Shown here one piece after another: positions 51,685-60,855 of a stretch of DNA of 64,000 nt (position 1 is the stretch's first letter; each line of letters starts with the position of its first letter). The DNA lies in the NCBI RefSeq assembly GCF_014518315.1, contig NZ_JACVEL010000007.1, forward strand, positions 1-64,000, written 5' to 3'. This DNA is from Taishania pollutisoli. GTDB taxonomy: Bacteria; Bacteroidota; Bacteroidia; Flavobacteriales_D; Crocinitomicaceae. A program made the position numbers and the translations under genes. The notes below the pieces were generated by a model. It searched no databases and was not told the origin of the DNA. It saw nothing but the letters and a program-made list of their open reading frames with translations.

Positions 51685-53013
51685 TTGTTACCTTTCAGTT
51701 ATAAAAGAATCTTATCCGTAGCCCTTCCGATGATGGGAGCTTCATTCGTGCAATCCATTGTATTGCTTACGGCATCCGCTTTCCTGAGTCGCTATTCTAC
51801 AGACGCGTTTGCAGCAGTTGGGAATGCCGGACTGATTTACATTTCCATGCACATGTTTGTCGTTGGAATTAGTGACGGAGCACAGATTTTGATCTCTAAC
51901 AGGATTGGGCAGGGGAGATATGATGTATTGGGACAATTGCTGGGGTCTTCCGTACTTGTTTTATCCGTGATTGTCGTGTTGCTGTTTACATTTGCACAGC
52001 TACTTCTTCCGGATATCATCCACAGTTATGTCAAGCATCCTGAAATAGCGCAGGCGCAGGTAGATTATATTTCCATTCGTAGCTACGGATTGTTCTTTGC
52101 GATGTTGATGCTCCCTGTTCAGGCATATTATTTTGCCTTTGGGAAATCGTGGGTGCCCTTAGTGAGTGCGATTGTAACTGCAGTCGGAAACGTGGTACTG
52201 GACTATAGCCTGATTTTCGGAAACTTCGGATTTCCTGAAATGGGGCTGAAAGGAGCAGCTTTGGCTGCAACCATTTCAGATGGACTGAGCGCGCTGTTCC
52301 TGGTTTCTTTTTTGTTTTTATCAAAGGAGCACGTAAAATACAAACTGTTTAAACACTTTCGATTACTGAAAACGACATTTGTGGAGATTTTCAGGCTGTC
52401 CATGCCCATTGTCTTCCAGGGAACGGTTGCACTTTCTACCTGGACCATCTTCTTTATCTGGCTGGAGCAGATGGGTAAATTTGAGCTCACGGTATCGCAG
52501 AACATTCGATCCGTTTATTTCCTTGCCTTTGTTCCCGTCTGGGGATTTGCAGCAGCTACAAAAACCTATATCTCGCAATATGTTGGAGCAAAGCGAATTG
52601 AAGACATCCGAAAAATCCAATGGCGGATTCAGTTGTTATCAATGGTGTTTATGCTGATCACTTTTCACGGAAGTTTCCTTTATCCGGAGGCAATTATTTC
52701 ATGGATCAACCCGGAAGAAGCATTCATTGCTAAAAGTGCGGATACACTTCGTTATGTGAGTTTGTCCATGTTCATGTTTGCCTATTTCAGTGTATTCTTT
52801 CAGACCATTAACGGGATCGGCAAAACACAAATTACCTTTCTCATCGAAGCCATTGCGGTTGGGTTGTACGCATTGTCAGCCTACCTGTTGATCAAAATCT
52901 GGCACGTGGATATTGTGTATGTATGGAGCGTTGAATATGTCTACTTCGGTTCCATGGGATTGATGTCCGTTGCTTACCTGAAGTTGGTTAACTGGAAACA
53001 GAAATTGCAATAA
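51685..53013 (+). CDS. MATE-family efflux transporter
   Basis: A 442-residue inner-membrane protein with twelve predicted helices in two similar halves. The first half starts ILSVALPMMGASFVQSIVLL and contains SDGAQILISNRIGQGRYD; the second starts IFRLSMPIVFQGTVALSTWT and contains FAAATKTYISQYVGA. This is the multidrug/Na+-coupled MATE fold. The start seems to be TTG at 51685, since no ATG lies before the first helix. A short direct repeat (AACATTCATAATT twice) precedes it. The substrate is unknown. Confidence 0.88.
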   Translation: MLPFSYKRILSVALPMMGASFVQSIVLLTASAFLSRYSTDAFAAVGNAGLIYISMHMFVVGISDGAQILISNRIGQGRYDVLGQLLGSSVLVLSVIVVLLFTFAQLLLPDIIHSYVKHPEIAQAQVDYISIRSYGLFFAMLMLPVQAYYFAFGKSWVPLVSAIVTAVGNVVLDYSLIFGNFGFPEMGLKGAALAATISDGLSALFLVSFLFLSKEHVKYKLFKHFRLLKTTFVEIFRLSMPIVFQGTVALSTWTIFFIWLEQMGKFELTVSQNIRSVYFLAFVPVWGFAAATKTYISQYVGAKRIEDIRKIQWRIQLLSMVFMLITFHGSFLYPEAIISWINPEEAFIAKSADTLRYVSLSMFMFAYFSVFFQTINGIGKTQITFLIEAIAVGLYALSAYLLIKIWHVDIVYVWSVEYVYFGSMGLMSVAYLKLVNWKQKLQ

Positions 53014-53104
53014 AACTGTTGTAACGTTCCCGTTTGAAAGAAAAAACGCTGGCTGATGTGAGTATGTGTTTTCAAGCTCCTTCTCCCAACTCAAAAAATC
53101 GGTA

Positions 53105-53112
53105 TATCTTTG
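53105..53112 (+). promoter_or_regulatory. -7 box before fmt
   Basis: TATCTTTG matches TAnnTTTG and ends 4 nt before ATG 53117. It shows that the longer in-frame extension from 53066 is not translated. Confidence 0.6.
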
Positions 53113-53116
53113 CGTC

Positions 53117-54067
53117 ATGAAAGAACTGAGAATTGTTTTTATGGGGACGCCCGAATTTGCGGTCACAATTTTAGACCGGTTGGTAAAAAACGGAGCGAAC
53201 GTTGCCGGAGTAATCACAGCGCCGGATAAACCTGCCGGAAGAGGATTGCAGATGAATGAAAGTGCTGTAAAACAATATGCCGTTCAACAACAATTGCATG
53301 TATTGCAACCTGTCAATCTGAAGGACGAAGCATTTATTGCTGAACTCCGTGATTTACACGCAGACTTGTTTGTCGTTGTCGCATTCAGAATGCTGCCGGA
53401 GATTGTCTGGTCGATGCCGCCAAAGGGAACAATCAACCTGCATGGTAGTATTTTACCGAATTACCGGGGTGCAGCTCCAATCAATTGGGCAGTGATCAAC
53501 GGTGAAAAAGAGACCGGTGTAACGACTTTCTTCATTGAAAAAGAAATCGACACGGGAAAAGTGATTGAACGGAATGCCCTTGCCATAGGAGAAAATGAAA
53601 CGGTTGGAGAATTACACGATCGTTTGATGGAATTGGGAGCACAGACAACCCTTTCTACGGTGATAAAAATAGCAGAAGGAAATGTAGAGGGAATTCCGCA
53701 ACTGGAGTTGACAGACGGAGAACTGAAAGCTGCACCTAAAATCTTTAAGGGAGATTGTGAAGTGAATTTCAATCAACCTGTGGCGAATGTACACGATTTT
53801 ATCCGCGGATTGTCTCCGTATCCTGCCGCATGGTGCACACTTCATCATCCGGAAGAAGGAAAACGAACGTTCAAATTGTTTCGCTGCCTGAAGACAATCG
53901 AACCGGTAGATGCAAGCAGGGAGTTAAAAGCAACAAAAGACGGTATCCTGTTCCCGTGTTCCGATTTTTACCTGCTGGTTACAGAGTTACAGCCGGAAGG
54001 CAAACGCAAAATGGATTTTAAAGCCTATTTGGCAGGGAATTCAGTAGAAAACTGGAGTGTTCAATGA
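53117..54067 (+). CDS. fmt: Methionyl-tRNA formyltransferase
   Basis: A 316-residue enzyme that formylates initiator Met-tRNA with 10-formyl-tetrahydrofolate. Visible: LRIVFMGTPEFAVTIL, ITAPDKPAGRGLQM, the catalytic INLHGSILPNYRGAAPINWA (Asn, His and the SLLP-like loop), GVTTFFIEKEIDTG, and a C-terminal OB-like domain (FIRGLSPYPAAWC). The start follows the -7 box by 4 nt, so the mRNA is nearly leaderless. rpe follows with its own promoter. Confidence 0.95.
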   Translation: MKELRIVFMGTPEFAVTILDRLVKNGANVAGVITAPDKPAGRGLQMNESAVKQYAVQQQLHVLQPVNLKDEAFIAELRDLHADLFVVVAFRMLPEIVWSMPPKGTINLHGSILPNYRGAAPINWAVINGEKETGVTTFFIEKEIDTGKVIERNALAIGENETVGELHDRLMELGAQTTLSTVIKIAEGNVEGIPQLELTDGELKAAPKIFKGDCEVNFNQPVANVHDFIRGLSPYPAAWCTLHHPEEGKRTFKLFRCLKTIEPVDASRELKATKDGILFPCSDFYLLVTELQPEGKRKMDFKAYLAGNSVENWSVQ

Positions 54068-54147
54068 GATTTTTGGATACAATTGTCTGATTGCGTGAAA
54101 TCTTAATCTTTAATCAATCTGTCACAATCTTTTCCAACGCATTTTAT

Positions 54148-54155
54148 TACCTTTG
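54148..54155 (+). promoter_or_regulatory. -7 box before rpe
   Basis: TACCTTTG fits TAnnTTTG, 16 nt before ATG 54172. Confidence 0.6.
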
Positions 54156-54171
54156 CCGAAAAGTAATAATT

Positions 54172-54822
54172 ATGTCTCAAATTATCTCTCCCTCTGTACT
54201 TTCGTGTGATTTTGCAAACATCCAGCGCGATGTTGAAATGATTAACAATTCTACCGCTGACTGGTTTCATGTAGATGTAATGGATGGAGTGTTTGTACCC
54301 AATATTTCTTTCGGTTTCCCGGTAATCAGTGCGATAAAAAAACATGCGACAAAACCATTGGATGTGCACCTGATGATCGCCAATCCGGATCAGTACATTG
54401 AAGCATTTAAAAAAGCGGGCGCTGATTGGTTGACAGTTCACTATGAAGCGTGTACTCATTTACACCGAACCATTCAGGTGATTAAAGCAAACGGAATGAA
54501 AGCCGGCGTCGCGTTGAACCCGCATACATCTGTGGAAGTACTGGAAGATATTTTACCGGAGCTGGATTTAGTACTCATCATGTCTGTCAATCCCGGATTC
54601 GGCGGACAAAAATTCATCCCGCACGCGTTGAAAAGAGTCGCACGGCTAAAAGAACTGATCAATAAAACAGGTTCTTCGGCATTGATTGAAGTGGACGGAG
54701 GTGTGAATTTGGAAACGGGGAAACAATTATTGGAGGCTGGAGCAGATGCACTTGTTGCCGGAAGTTTTGTGTTTAATTCTCCCGATCCTACCCAAACGAT
54801 ACAGGATCTGAAAGCATTGTAA
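54172..54822 (+). CDS. rpe: Ribulose-phosphate 3-epimerase
   Basis: A 216-residue TIM-barrel enzyme of the pentose phosphate pathway. It has ISPSVLSCDFANIQRDVEMI, the metal-site HVDVMDGVFVPNISFG, LDVHLMIANPD, MSVNPGFGGQKFIPHAL and EVDGGVNLETGK. Longer in-frame extension (from 54091) is rejected because the -7 box lies inside it. A DinB gene follows after 7 nt. Confidence 0.96.
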   Translation: MSQIISPSVLSCDFANIQRDVEMINNSTADWFHVDVMDGVFVPNISFGFPVISAIKKHATKPLDVHLMIANPDQYIEAFKKAGADWLTVHYEACTHLHRTIQVIKANGMKAGVALNPHTSVEVLEDILPELDLVLIMSVNPGFGGQKFIPHALKRVARLKELINKTGSSALIEVDGGVNLETGKQLLEAGADALVAGSFVFNSPDPTQTIQDLKAL

Positions 54823-54829
54823 CAAACAG

Positions 54830-55276
54830 ATGCAAGGATTTTTTCTTTCCAAATTTGAATTTGATTACCAGGCCAATGAACGATGGATTGATGCCATCGA
54901 AGCACAGGATGTAACAGATCATTTTGAGATCAGGCGGCAATTGTGTCATATCCTCAATGTTCATCATTTGTGGATAAGTCGATTGAATGACATGCCCGTA
55001 TTTTCAGACGATTGGGATGATCTCCCGTTTCACTCCTGGAGAAAATTAAACCGTGAAAATTGTGCACAGACGCAATTGTTTATCGTAAACAAAGACATTG
55101 CCGGAGAAACAGAATACACGGACAGCGAAGGACAAGAACAACGAAAAACGTCATCGGATATTCTATACCACATATTACAGCATTCTGTTCACCACCGGGC
55201 ATATATCAATTTCCTGCTTCGAAAAATTGGCGCGATTCCTGCTGAAATGAATTTCATTGCATGGAGTAACAAATAA
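54830..55276 (+). CDS. DinB-family protein
   Basis: A 148-residue four-helix-bundle protein. The likely metal-binding histidines are in LCHILNVHHLWISRL (first helix pair) and LYHILQHSVHHRAYINFLLR (last helix). Members are thiol-dependent transferases or of unknown role. It is directly downstream of rpe and upstream of an exported protein gene; no functional tie is evident. Confidence 0.8.
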   Translation: MQGFFLSKFEFDYQANERWIDAIEAQDVTDHFEIRRQLCHILNVHHLWISRLNDMPVFSDDWDDLPFHSWRKLNRENCAQTQLFIVNKDIAGETEYTDSEGQEQRKTSSDILYHILQHSVHHRAYINFLLRKIGAIPAEMNFIAWSNK

Positions 55277-55299
55277 GAACTTTTAGCGTTAATAAGTGT

Positions 55300-56367
55300 A
55301 TGAAACCGATACAAATCATCCTTTTTATTAGTTGTGTTTTGACATTTTCCGGGGTGAAAAGTCAAGATTTATCTGAATATGAAGCTGAATTGATTCATTT
55401 GCTGGATGCGCTGCGTTCGGCAAAGGACAATGCAGAAAAAAATCAAGCGAATGCGCAGTTCAAAGCCAAACTGGAGGAAACAATCCGGTTGGATGGCGCA
55501 TTTGATTACCCTTTTTCAGGATTGAAAACCATGGGTTCCATCAAAAGCCCGGATAATGAATTCCGGCTGTTTAACTGGAATGTAGAGCAGGACGATATGA
55601 CACAGAAATATTACTGCTATGTCCTGACGTTCGACGACCGCTCTAAAAAATACAAGATCATTGAATTGAAAGACAATAGTTTTATGTTGCCGCAAAAACC
55701 GACAGAAATCCTGGAAGCAGACAACTGGTATGGCGCGCTGTATTATAAGATTATACCGATGAAGAAAGGTTCTAAAACAGTATATACTGTATTGGGATGG
55801 GATGGGAATAATGCTTCCAGTACGATGAAAGTTCTCGATGTACTGAATTTTAGCGGAGGAACTGTTCGATTGGGAAGCCCCGTTTTTAAATTTCCGAAAG
55901 AAACATTAAAACGGGTATTTTTTGAGTTTTCAAAGAAAACAACCATGTACATGTCTTACGAAGAGCAGTATTCACGTATTATCTTTGACCACCTGGCTCC
56001 GGAAACTCCTGCATTAACAGGGATGTATTCCATGTATGTACCGGATCTCTCCCATGATGCGTTTATCCTGGACGACGGAAAATGGTACCTGGTAGAAGAT
56101 GTGATCGGTGTGAATGCTGCCATGTCGGAAACAATTACAGTTTCTTATAAGGACGATAAAACGGGGGAGATCAAGGAGCGTAAGATTAAGAATAAATGGG
56201 AAGAACCTTCCAAATCGCATGTAGCGACAACGCCGGAAGACCAGATGAAGGAACAGGCCGGAGAGCAAAAAGAACAGCCGGCGGCTAAAAATAATCACAA
56301 GCCGGACCGGCATCAACCACAAAGCTATAACCCGGTTAACGGCACAAAGAAAAAAAAGAAACGATGA
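55300..56367 (+). CDS. Exported protein of unknown function
   Basis: A 355-residue protein with a signal peptide (IQIILFISCVLTFSGVKSQ). A helical start (YEAELIHLLDALRSAKDNAE) is followed by a beta-rich region (FRLFNWNVEQDDMTQKYYCY; YGALYYKIIPMKKGSKTVYT; VLGWDGNN). The end is a highly charged, Gln/Lys/His-rich tail finishing GTKKKKKR. I have seen this pattern as conserved uncharacterised proteins in Flavobacteriia but cannot name a family. It is likely periplasmic. Confidence 0.65.
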   Translation: MKPIQIILFISCVLTFSGVKSQDLSEYEAELIHLLDALRSAKDNAEKNQANAQFKAKLEETIRLDGAFDYPFSGLKTMGSIKSPDNEFRLFNWNVEQDDMTQKYYCYVLTFDDRSKKYKIIELKDNSFMLPQKPTEILEADNWYGALYYKIIPMKKGSKTVYTVLGWDGNNASSTMKVLDVLNFSGGTVRLGSPVFKFPKETLKRVFFEFSKKTTMYMSYEEQYSRIIFDHLAPETPALTGMYSMYVPDLSHDAFILDDGKWYLVEDVIGVNAAMSETITVSYKDDKTGEIKERKIKNKWEEPSKSHVATTPEDQMKEQAGEQKEQPAAKNNHKPDRHQPQSYNPVNGTKKKKKR

Positions 56368-56429
56368 GTATTGGATAGATCCGATGACGGAAAGTTGAAT
56401 ACCTGTATCATTTTTGTTATCTTTCGTTT

Positions 56430-56801
56430 ATGAACGTAAAAACGATTTCCGGAATTTGTTTTTTCCTGGCGATGCTATTCGCGGTTTTGTTACTGCTGGA
56501 TGTATCCGTTGCAGTGCTCCCCAGGGCGATGATGGCATATGGTGTAATCGGATTGGGGGTAGCAGGCATCCTGTTGAACCTGTTTACAGTCCGGCAAAGT
56601 AAACACAGCATCGCATACAGCATTGTATATTGGTTTGCCTGCCTGTTGTCCGTAATTGGCATCGGAATGATAACCATGCATTGGCCATATGCAAAACAAG
56701 TGATATATGCAGGACTTATTTTAATGGCGGTTTCGTTCTTCATTCCGAAGAAAAGAACAGATGATCAGAAAGATGATACGGAATTGCTGGATGACTTGTG
56801 A
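56430..56801 (+). CDS. Small four-helix membrane protein
   Basis: A 123-residue protein with four hydrophobic helices (ISGICFFLAMLFAVLLLLD, MMAYGVIGLGVAGILLNLF, IAYSIVYWFACLLSVIGIGM and QVIYAGLILMAVSFFI) and a charged, acidic C-terminal tail (KRTDDQKDDTELLDDL). The string TMHWPYA recalls the MHWPGA string of GldL, but the protein is too short for GldL. The -7-like TATCTTTC ends 4 nt before the ATG. The function is unknown. Confidence 0.6.
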   Translation: MNVKTISGICFFLAMLFAVLLLLDVSVAVLPRAMMAYGVIGLGVAGILLNLFTVRQSKHSIAYSIVYWFACLLSVIGIGMITMHWPYAKQVIYAGLILMAVSFFIPKKRTDDQKDDTELLDDL

Positions 56802-56873
56802 TTGTAAACAACCGGACGTGCAAATCTTTTTCTATTTTTTCCGGCTCAACTTTGCATTTATTGGAAATAATAG

Positions 56874-56881
56874 TACTTTTG
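56874..56881 (+). promoter_or_regulatory. -7 box before the 34-aa peptide gene
   Basis: TACTTTTG fits TAnnTTTG, 15 nt before ATG 56897. Confidence 0.5.
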
Positions 56882-56896
56882 AGAAAAAAAAGAACA

Positions 56897-57001
56897 ATGG
56901 CGAATAACGATAACTTTTTTGATGATTCAACAGTAGCATTAGGGACAATCTACGTGATTATTTGTTTATCAATACTTGCTTCAATTATTATCTGGGGATA
57001 A
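56897..57001 (+). CDS. Small 34-aa single-pass membrane peptide
   Basis: The frame is MANNDNFFDDSTVALGTIYV then IICLSILASIIIWG, an acidic N terminus followed by a hydrophobic helix. A good -7 box stands before it and a hairpin terminator follows (57043-57066), so it forms a complete small transcription unit. It could be a small subunit of a respiratory or transport complex, or a signalling peptide; no family is recognised. The longer in-frame reading from 56798 is rejected because it would start before the promoter. Confidence 0.6.
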   Translation: MANNDNFFDDSTVALGTIYVIICLSILASIIIWG

Positions 57002-57042
57002 TCCTTGGTAATCATTACTATAAGTAAGATGAATCGTATTTA

Positions 57043-57066
57043 GACCGGATTGTTCCGGTTTTTTTA
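57043..57066 (+). terminator. Terminator of the 34-aa peptide gene
   Basis: ACCGGA-TTG-TTCCGGT forms a short stem followed by TTTTTT, about 40 nt after the stop. Confidence 0.75.
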
Positions 57067-57137
57067 TGCGCGAACGATTCTAAAAGCTCATTTAACTGAG
57101 AAAAATACTATCTTAGTACCTACGAAGACAACTGTAT

Positions 57138-58655
57138 ATGCCATTCAATGCAATATTTTCCTGGATTGTCAAAAAGAGAATTCACCAGATTGAGTTGTTT
57201 AAAAAGTTTCCGTTGGAAGTACAGAATGAACTGTTCCAACACCTTATTTCTACCGCAGCTTTTACAGAATTCGGATTAAAATATAATTTCAAGGACATTA
57301 CCAGTTACGAAGACTTTAAAGCACATGTTCCTTTGCATGAATACAATGACCTGAAACCTTATATTGATCGTGTAATTGAAGGGGAGCAGGAAATTCTCTG
57401 GCCTACTGAAACAAAATGGTTTGCAAAGTCCAGCGGTACGACATCGTCCAGGAGCAAATTAATTCCTGTGACCCGGGAATCACTCGAAGATTGTCATTAC
57501 AAAGGTGGAAAGGATTTACTTTCAATGTATTACAATAACTACGAAAACAGGAAATTATACAATGGAAAACACCTGATCGTAGGAGGAAGCGCGCAGGTAA
57601 ATTACCTGTCAGATGATTCCTATTTTGGTGACTTAAGCGCTATTATCGTAAAAAACTTACCCTGGTGGGCAGAAATCAAGAGGACTCCTGCGCGCGAAAT
57701 TGCACTGATGAGCGAATGGGAAGAGAAAATCGAAAAAATGGCCCATTCCACCATTGAGGAAGATGTGTACATCATAGCGGGTGTTCCGAGTTGGACAATG
57801 GTGCTGGCAAAACGCGTACTTGAAATTACAGGAAAAAATACGCTCAAAGAAGTGTGGCCCAACCTGGAACTGTATATGCATGGAGGAGTAAGTTTTGAAC
57901 CATACAAAGAAGAATTTAAAAGATTGATTGGTTTTGATGACATGCATTATGTGGAAACATACAATGCTTCCGAAGGTTTTTTCGGTATCCAGGACGAAGA
58001 AAACAACCCCGGAATGCTGTTGATGCTGGACTATGGTATTTTCTTTGAATTTATTCCCATGGAGGCGTATAACGGAATCAATTCAACGCAGATTATTTCA
58101 CTGGAAGAGGTAGAGATCGGGAAACAATACGCATTGGTTATTTCTACAAACGGAGGCTTGTGGCGCTACATCATCGGAGATACAATCGTATTTACCGAGT
58201 TATTGCCTTACCGGTTCAGGATTTCCGGACGGACAAAATCGTTCATCAATACGTTCGGAGAAGAGGTGATTGTTGAAAATGCGGAAAGAGCCGTCACAAT
58301 GGCATCAAGAGTTACCCGTGCGCAAGTGCGTGATTTTCATGCATGTCCCGTGTACATGGAAAATGATAAGAAAGGAGCGCATCAGTGGCTGATTGAATTC
58401 GTAAATGAACCGGATAACATCGAGGAATTTAAAAAAGTAGTGGATGCAACCCTTCGGGAAATCAATTCCGATTATGATGCAAAGCGGTACAAGGACATGA
58501 TCCTCGAACCACCTGTTTTTGTTGTATTGCCGAAAGGTAGTTTCGATCAGTGGTTGAAGACAAAGAATAAACTGGGAGGGCAGAATAAAATTCCCCGTCT
58601 GGCAAATGACCGTGAAATTGCGGAACAGATTTTGAGTGTTGTCCAGGTAATATGA
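57138..58655 (+). CDS. GH3-family acyl-adenylating protein
   Basis: A 505-residue protein of the GH3 fold (named after plant auxin-amido synthetases). The ATP-binding loop is WFAKSSGTTSSRSKLIPVTR; later motifs are LELYMHGGVSFEPY, ETYNASEGFFGIQ, YRFRISGRTKSFINTFGEEV and a C-terminal lid with KTKNKLGGQNKIPRL. The bacterial enzymes probably join amino acids or amines to acids; the substrates are unknown. It overlaps the next exported-protein gene by 4 nt. Confidence 0.88.
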   Translation: MPFNAIFSWIVKKRIHQIELFKKFPLEVQNELFQHLISTAAFTEFGLKYNFKDITSYEDFKAHVPLHEYNDLKPYIDRVIEGEQEILWPTETKWFAKSSGTTSSRSKLIPVTRESLEDCHYKGGKDLLSMYYNNYENRKLYNGKHLIVGGSAQVNYLSDDSYFGDLSAIIVKNLPWWAEIKRTPAREIALMSEWEEKIEKMAHSTIEEDVYIIAGVPSWTMVLAKRVLEITGKNTLKEVWPNLELYMHGGVSFEPYKEEFKRLIGFDDMHYVETYNASEGFFGIQDEENNPGMLLMLDYGIFFEFIPMEAYNGINSTQIISLEEVEIGKQYALVISTNGGLWRYIIGDTIVFTELLPYRFRISGRTKSFINTFGEEVIVENAERAVTMASRVTRAQVRDFHACPVYMENDKKGAHQWLIEFVNEPDNIEEFKKVVDATLREINSDYDAKRYKDMILEPPVFVVLPKGSFDQWLKTKNKLGGQNKIPRLANDREIAEQILSVVQVI

Positions 58656-59473
58656 CAGTACATAAACACACGATACGGTTATTGATAACGGCACTGATTC
58701 TGTTGCCTGGTATTCTGTTTTCCCAACGACTGGAGGAATTAAAGACATACCCGATTTCCGGGCAGGCGATCTGGATGGTTGACGGGTTGGAAAACATCAT
58801 TATTTCGGATCGTGACCGCCTCACAAAATACGATAAAAACGGAAAATTGCTATTCGAGCAAAGCCAAAAATCACTTGGACGATTGGATAAGATTGAGTTA
58901 GTTAACTCGCTGAAAATATATGGATTTTCTGAAAGTCAACAGCTTGTTTGCTTCTACGACAACTCATTAACTTCGATGGAAAAATGCATTGATTTGAGTG
59001 AATACGATCTGGTCAATGTCAGTACGGTTGCCAGTTCCGGTCAATCAGATAAAATGTGGGCATTTGACCAGGTAAATTCATCGCTATACCTGCTTTCATT
59101 CAAAGGATTGCTGCAAAGTCAGAATGTAAAAAACCTCAATGGAATTTTAGATGCGGCGCATATTGCGGAATTAATCGAATGGGACAATAAACTGTTCATC
59201 CTCGATAACCAGAAAGGGATATATGTGTTTGATCTGTACGGGACATTGATTCGTTTCATCGAAGTACAACAGGTAAAATGGATCCAGTTTTACAACGATT
59301 ACCTGATTTGCCTCAAAGAAGGAAAACTGGAAATGATTTCTTTGCAGAACGATAAAAAAAGTGTCGATTTCCCATTGAAATATGAAGGTGTTCGTGATTT
59401 TTATGTCGACGATGCATTCATATACCTTCGTTCCGCCACAACAATCACAAAAGCACAATTTGTGTTCGAGTAA
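58652..59473 (+). CDS. Exported beta-propeller-like protein, function unknown
   Basis: A 273-residue protein with a signal peptide (IRLLITALILLPGILFSQ) and a chain of beta strands with Asp/Gly turns (GLENIIISDRDRLTKYDKNG; KLFILDNQKGIYVFDLYG; DAFIYLRSA), as in a propeller. It is translationally coupled to the GH3 gene (ATGA overlap), which suggests that the two act together. No named family is recognised. Confidence 0.65.
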   Translation: MTVHKHTIRLLITALILLPGILFSQRLEELKTYPISGQAIWMVDGLENIIISDRDRLTKYDKNGKLLFEQSQKSLGRLDKIELVNSLKIYGFSESQQLVCFYDNSLTSMEKCIDLSEYDLVNVSTVASSGQSDKMWAFDQVNSSLYLLSFKGLLQSQNVKNLNGILDAAHIAELIEWDNKLFILDNQKGIYVFDLYGTLIRFIEVQQVKWIQFYNDYLICLKEGKLEMISLQNDKKSVDFPLKYEGVRDFYVDDAFIYLRSATTITKAQFVFE

Positions 59474-59507
59474 TTGTTATTCTGTTTAACGATCCGCAAA
59501 ATTGTGG

Positions 59508-59515
59508 TATTTTTG
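59508..59515 (+). promoter_or_regulatory. -7 box before thiL
   Basis: TATTTTTG fits TAnnTTTG, 20 nt before ATG 59536. Confidence 0.5.
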
Positions 59516-59535
59516 CACTTCAGTAAAGAAACAGT

Positions 59536-60570
59536 ATGTCCGAACAAAAAGATTTGAACCAGTTGGGTGAATTTGGTCTGATTGACCATTTAAGTAATGA
59601 ATTTACAACCATTCACCCATCAACAATAAAAGGAATAGGTGATGACGCGGCGGTGATCTCCGTCTCTGAAACAGAAGCGATGGTTGTGTCGACTGATATG
59701 TTAGTAGAAGGGATTCATTTCAATTTGATGTATACTCCGCTGATGCACCTGGGATATAAATCCGTTGTTGTCAACCTGTCTGATATCTGCGCGATGAATG
59801 CGAAACCGGAGCAAATTACCGTTTCATTGGCGTTTTCTTCCAAGTTTCCGTTAGAAGCGATTGAAGAATTGTACAAAGGAATCAAAGCAGCATGTGATGT
59901 TTATAAAGTAGACCTGGTAGGAGGTGATACAAGTACTTCTTATTCCGGACTCACCATCAGCATTACAGCGATTGGCCGTGTTCAGAAAGACAAAATAACC
60001 TATCGCTCCGGTGCAAATGAATATGATCTACTCGTTGTCTCCGGAGATTTAGGAGCCGCATACATGGGATTACAGGTATTGGAGCGGGAAAAAGAAGTAT
60101 TCAAAGCAAATCCGGATATTCAACCGGATCTGGAAGGATTTGACTACATCATCAAACGCCAGTTGAAGCCCGAAGCCCGAAAAGATATTGTTGAATTTTT
60201 AGCGGAGCTGGAGGTTGTTCCGACTGCAATGATTGATATTTCTGACGGGCTTGCTTCTGAAATTTTGCACATCTGTAAAAGCAGCAAGGTAGGATGTCAT
60301 ATCTACGATGAAAAAATTCCGATTGACGGGGCTACCTCGCTCGCAGCAATTGATTTTAACCTGGATCCTGCAACCTGTGCATTGAATGGTGGTGAGGATT
60401 ACGAACTGTTGTTTACCGTAAAACAGTCCGATTATGAAAAAATCAAAGGGAATCCGCACATGACTGTTATCGGGCACATGACCAACGAAAATGACGGCTG
60501 TTACTTCATTGATAAAAACGGAAGTGCCATTACCCTGAAAGCACAGGGATGGAACCATTTCGGACAGTGA
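59536..60570 (+). CDS. thiL: Thiamine-monophosphate kinase
   Basis: A 344-residue enzyme (PurM-like fold) that phosphorylates thiamine monophosphate to thiamine diphosphate. Motifs: KGIGDDAAVISV, STDMLVEGIHFNLMYTP, LSDICAMNAKPEQITVSLAF, LVGGDTSTSYSGLTISITA, VSGDLGAAYMGLQVL, MIDISDGLASEI and LNGGEDYELLFTV. The product is the cofactor for the E1 enzyme at 20.5 kb. No TPP riboswitch-like leader is visible before it. Confidence 0.95.
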   Translation: MSEQKDLNQLGEFGLIDHLSNEFTTIHPSTIKGIGDDAAVISVSETEAMVVSTDMLVEGIHFNLMYTPLMHLGYKSVVVNLSDICAMNAKPEQITVSLAFSSKFPLEAIEELYKGIKAACDVYKVDLVGGDTSTSYSGLTISITAIGRVQKDKITYRSGANEYDLLVVSGDLGAAYMGLQVLEREKEVFKANPDIQPDLEGFDYIIKRQLKPEARKDIVEFLAELEVVPTAMIDISDGLASEILHICKSSKVGCHIYDEKIPIDGATSLAAIDFNLDPATCALNGGEDYELLFTVKQSDYEKIKGNPHMTVIGHMTNENDGCYFIDKNGSAITLKAQGWNHFGQ

Positions 60571-60855
60571 TTTTTATTAACTGATTGCTATCCTCTCCCT
60601 CCTAAGGAGGAAGAATTTCATTCCCTTGTAATGAATCACAAAGAATATTCTCAATCCTTGTAACTTATATAAAATAAGTTAACGGAATTATTTTTATGAG
60701 TGGGATATAACTTTCCCTCTTAGGAGGATCGAGGAGGAGGACCGTTTCAATTGCCTTAGAAAACAAGCATTTCATTGCTCACATCACTCTGTTCAGAAGT
60801 TATTCTGGTTTCTTTTGGGGGTGAATCACTTTTATGATTAACTTCACGGCGATTT
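60571..60855. other. 285-bp spacer with two CCTAAGGAGG-like elements
   Basis: TCCTCTCCCTCCTAAGGAGGAAG (60590-60612) and a related TTTCCCTCTTAGGAGGATCGAGGAGG (60712-60737) flank AT-rich sequence. Both are small palindromes around CCTAAGGAGG / CTCTTAGGAG and look like copies of one intergenic repeat. It also carries the promoter of the metal cluster. No gene is seen. Confidence 0.4.

Noticed and set aside
53066-53116. Upstream start for fmt (extra 17 residues)
   Set aside because: The -7 box TATCTTTG lies inside this stretch and the family begins at LRIVFMGTPEFA.
54091-54171. Upstream start for rpe (extra 27 residues)
   Set aside because: A -7 box TACCTTTG lies inside it and the extension resembles no epimerase.
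59474-59535. TPP riboswitch before thiL
   Set aside because: The spacer is about 60 nt and lacks the CTGAGA core.
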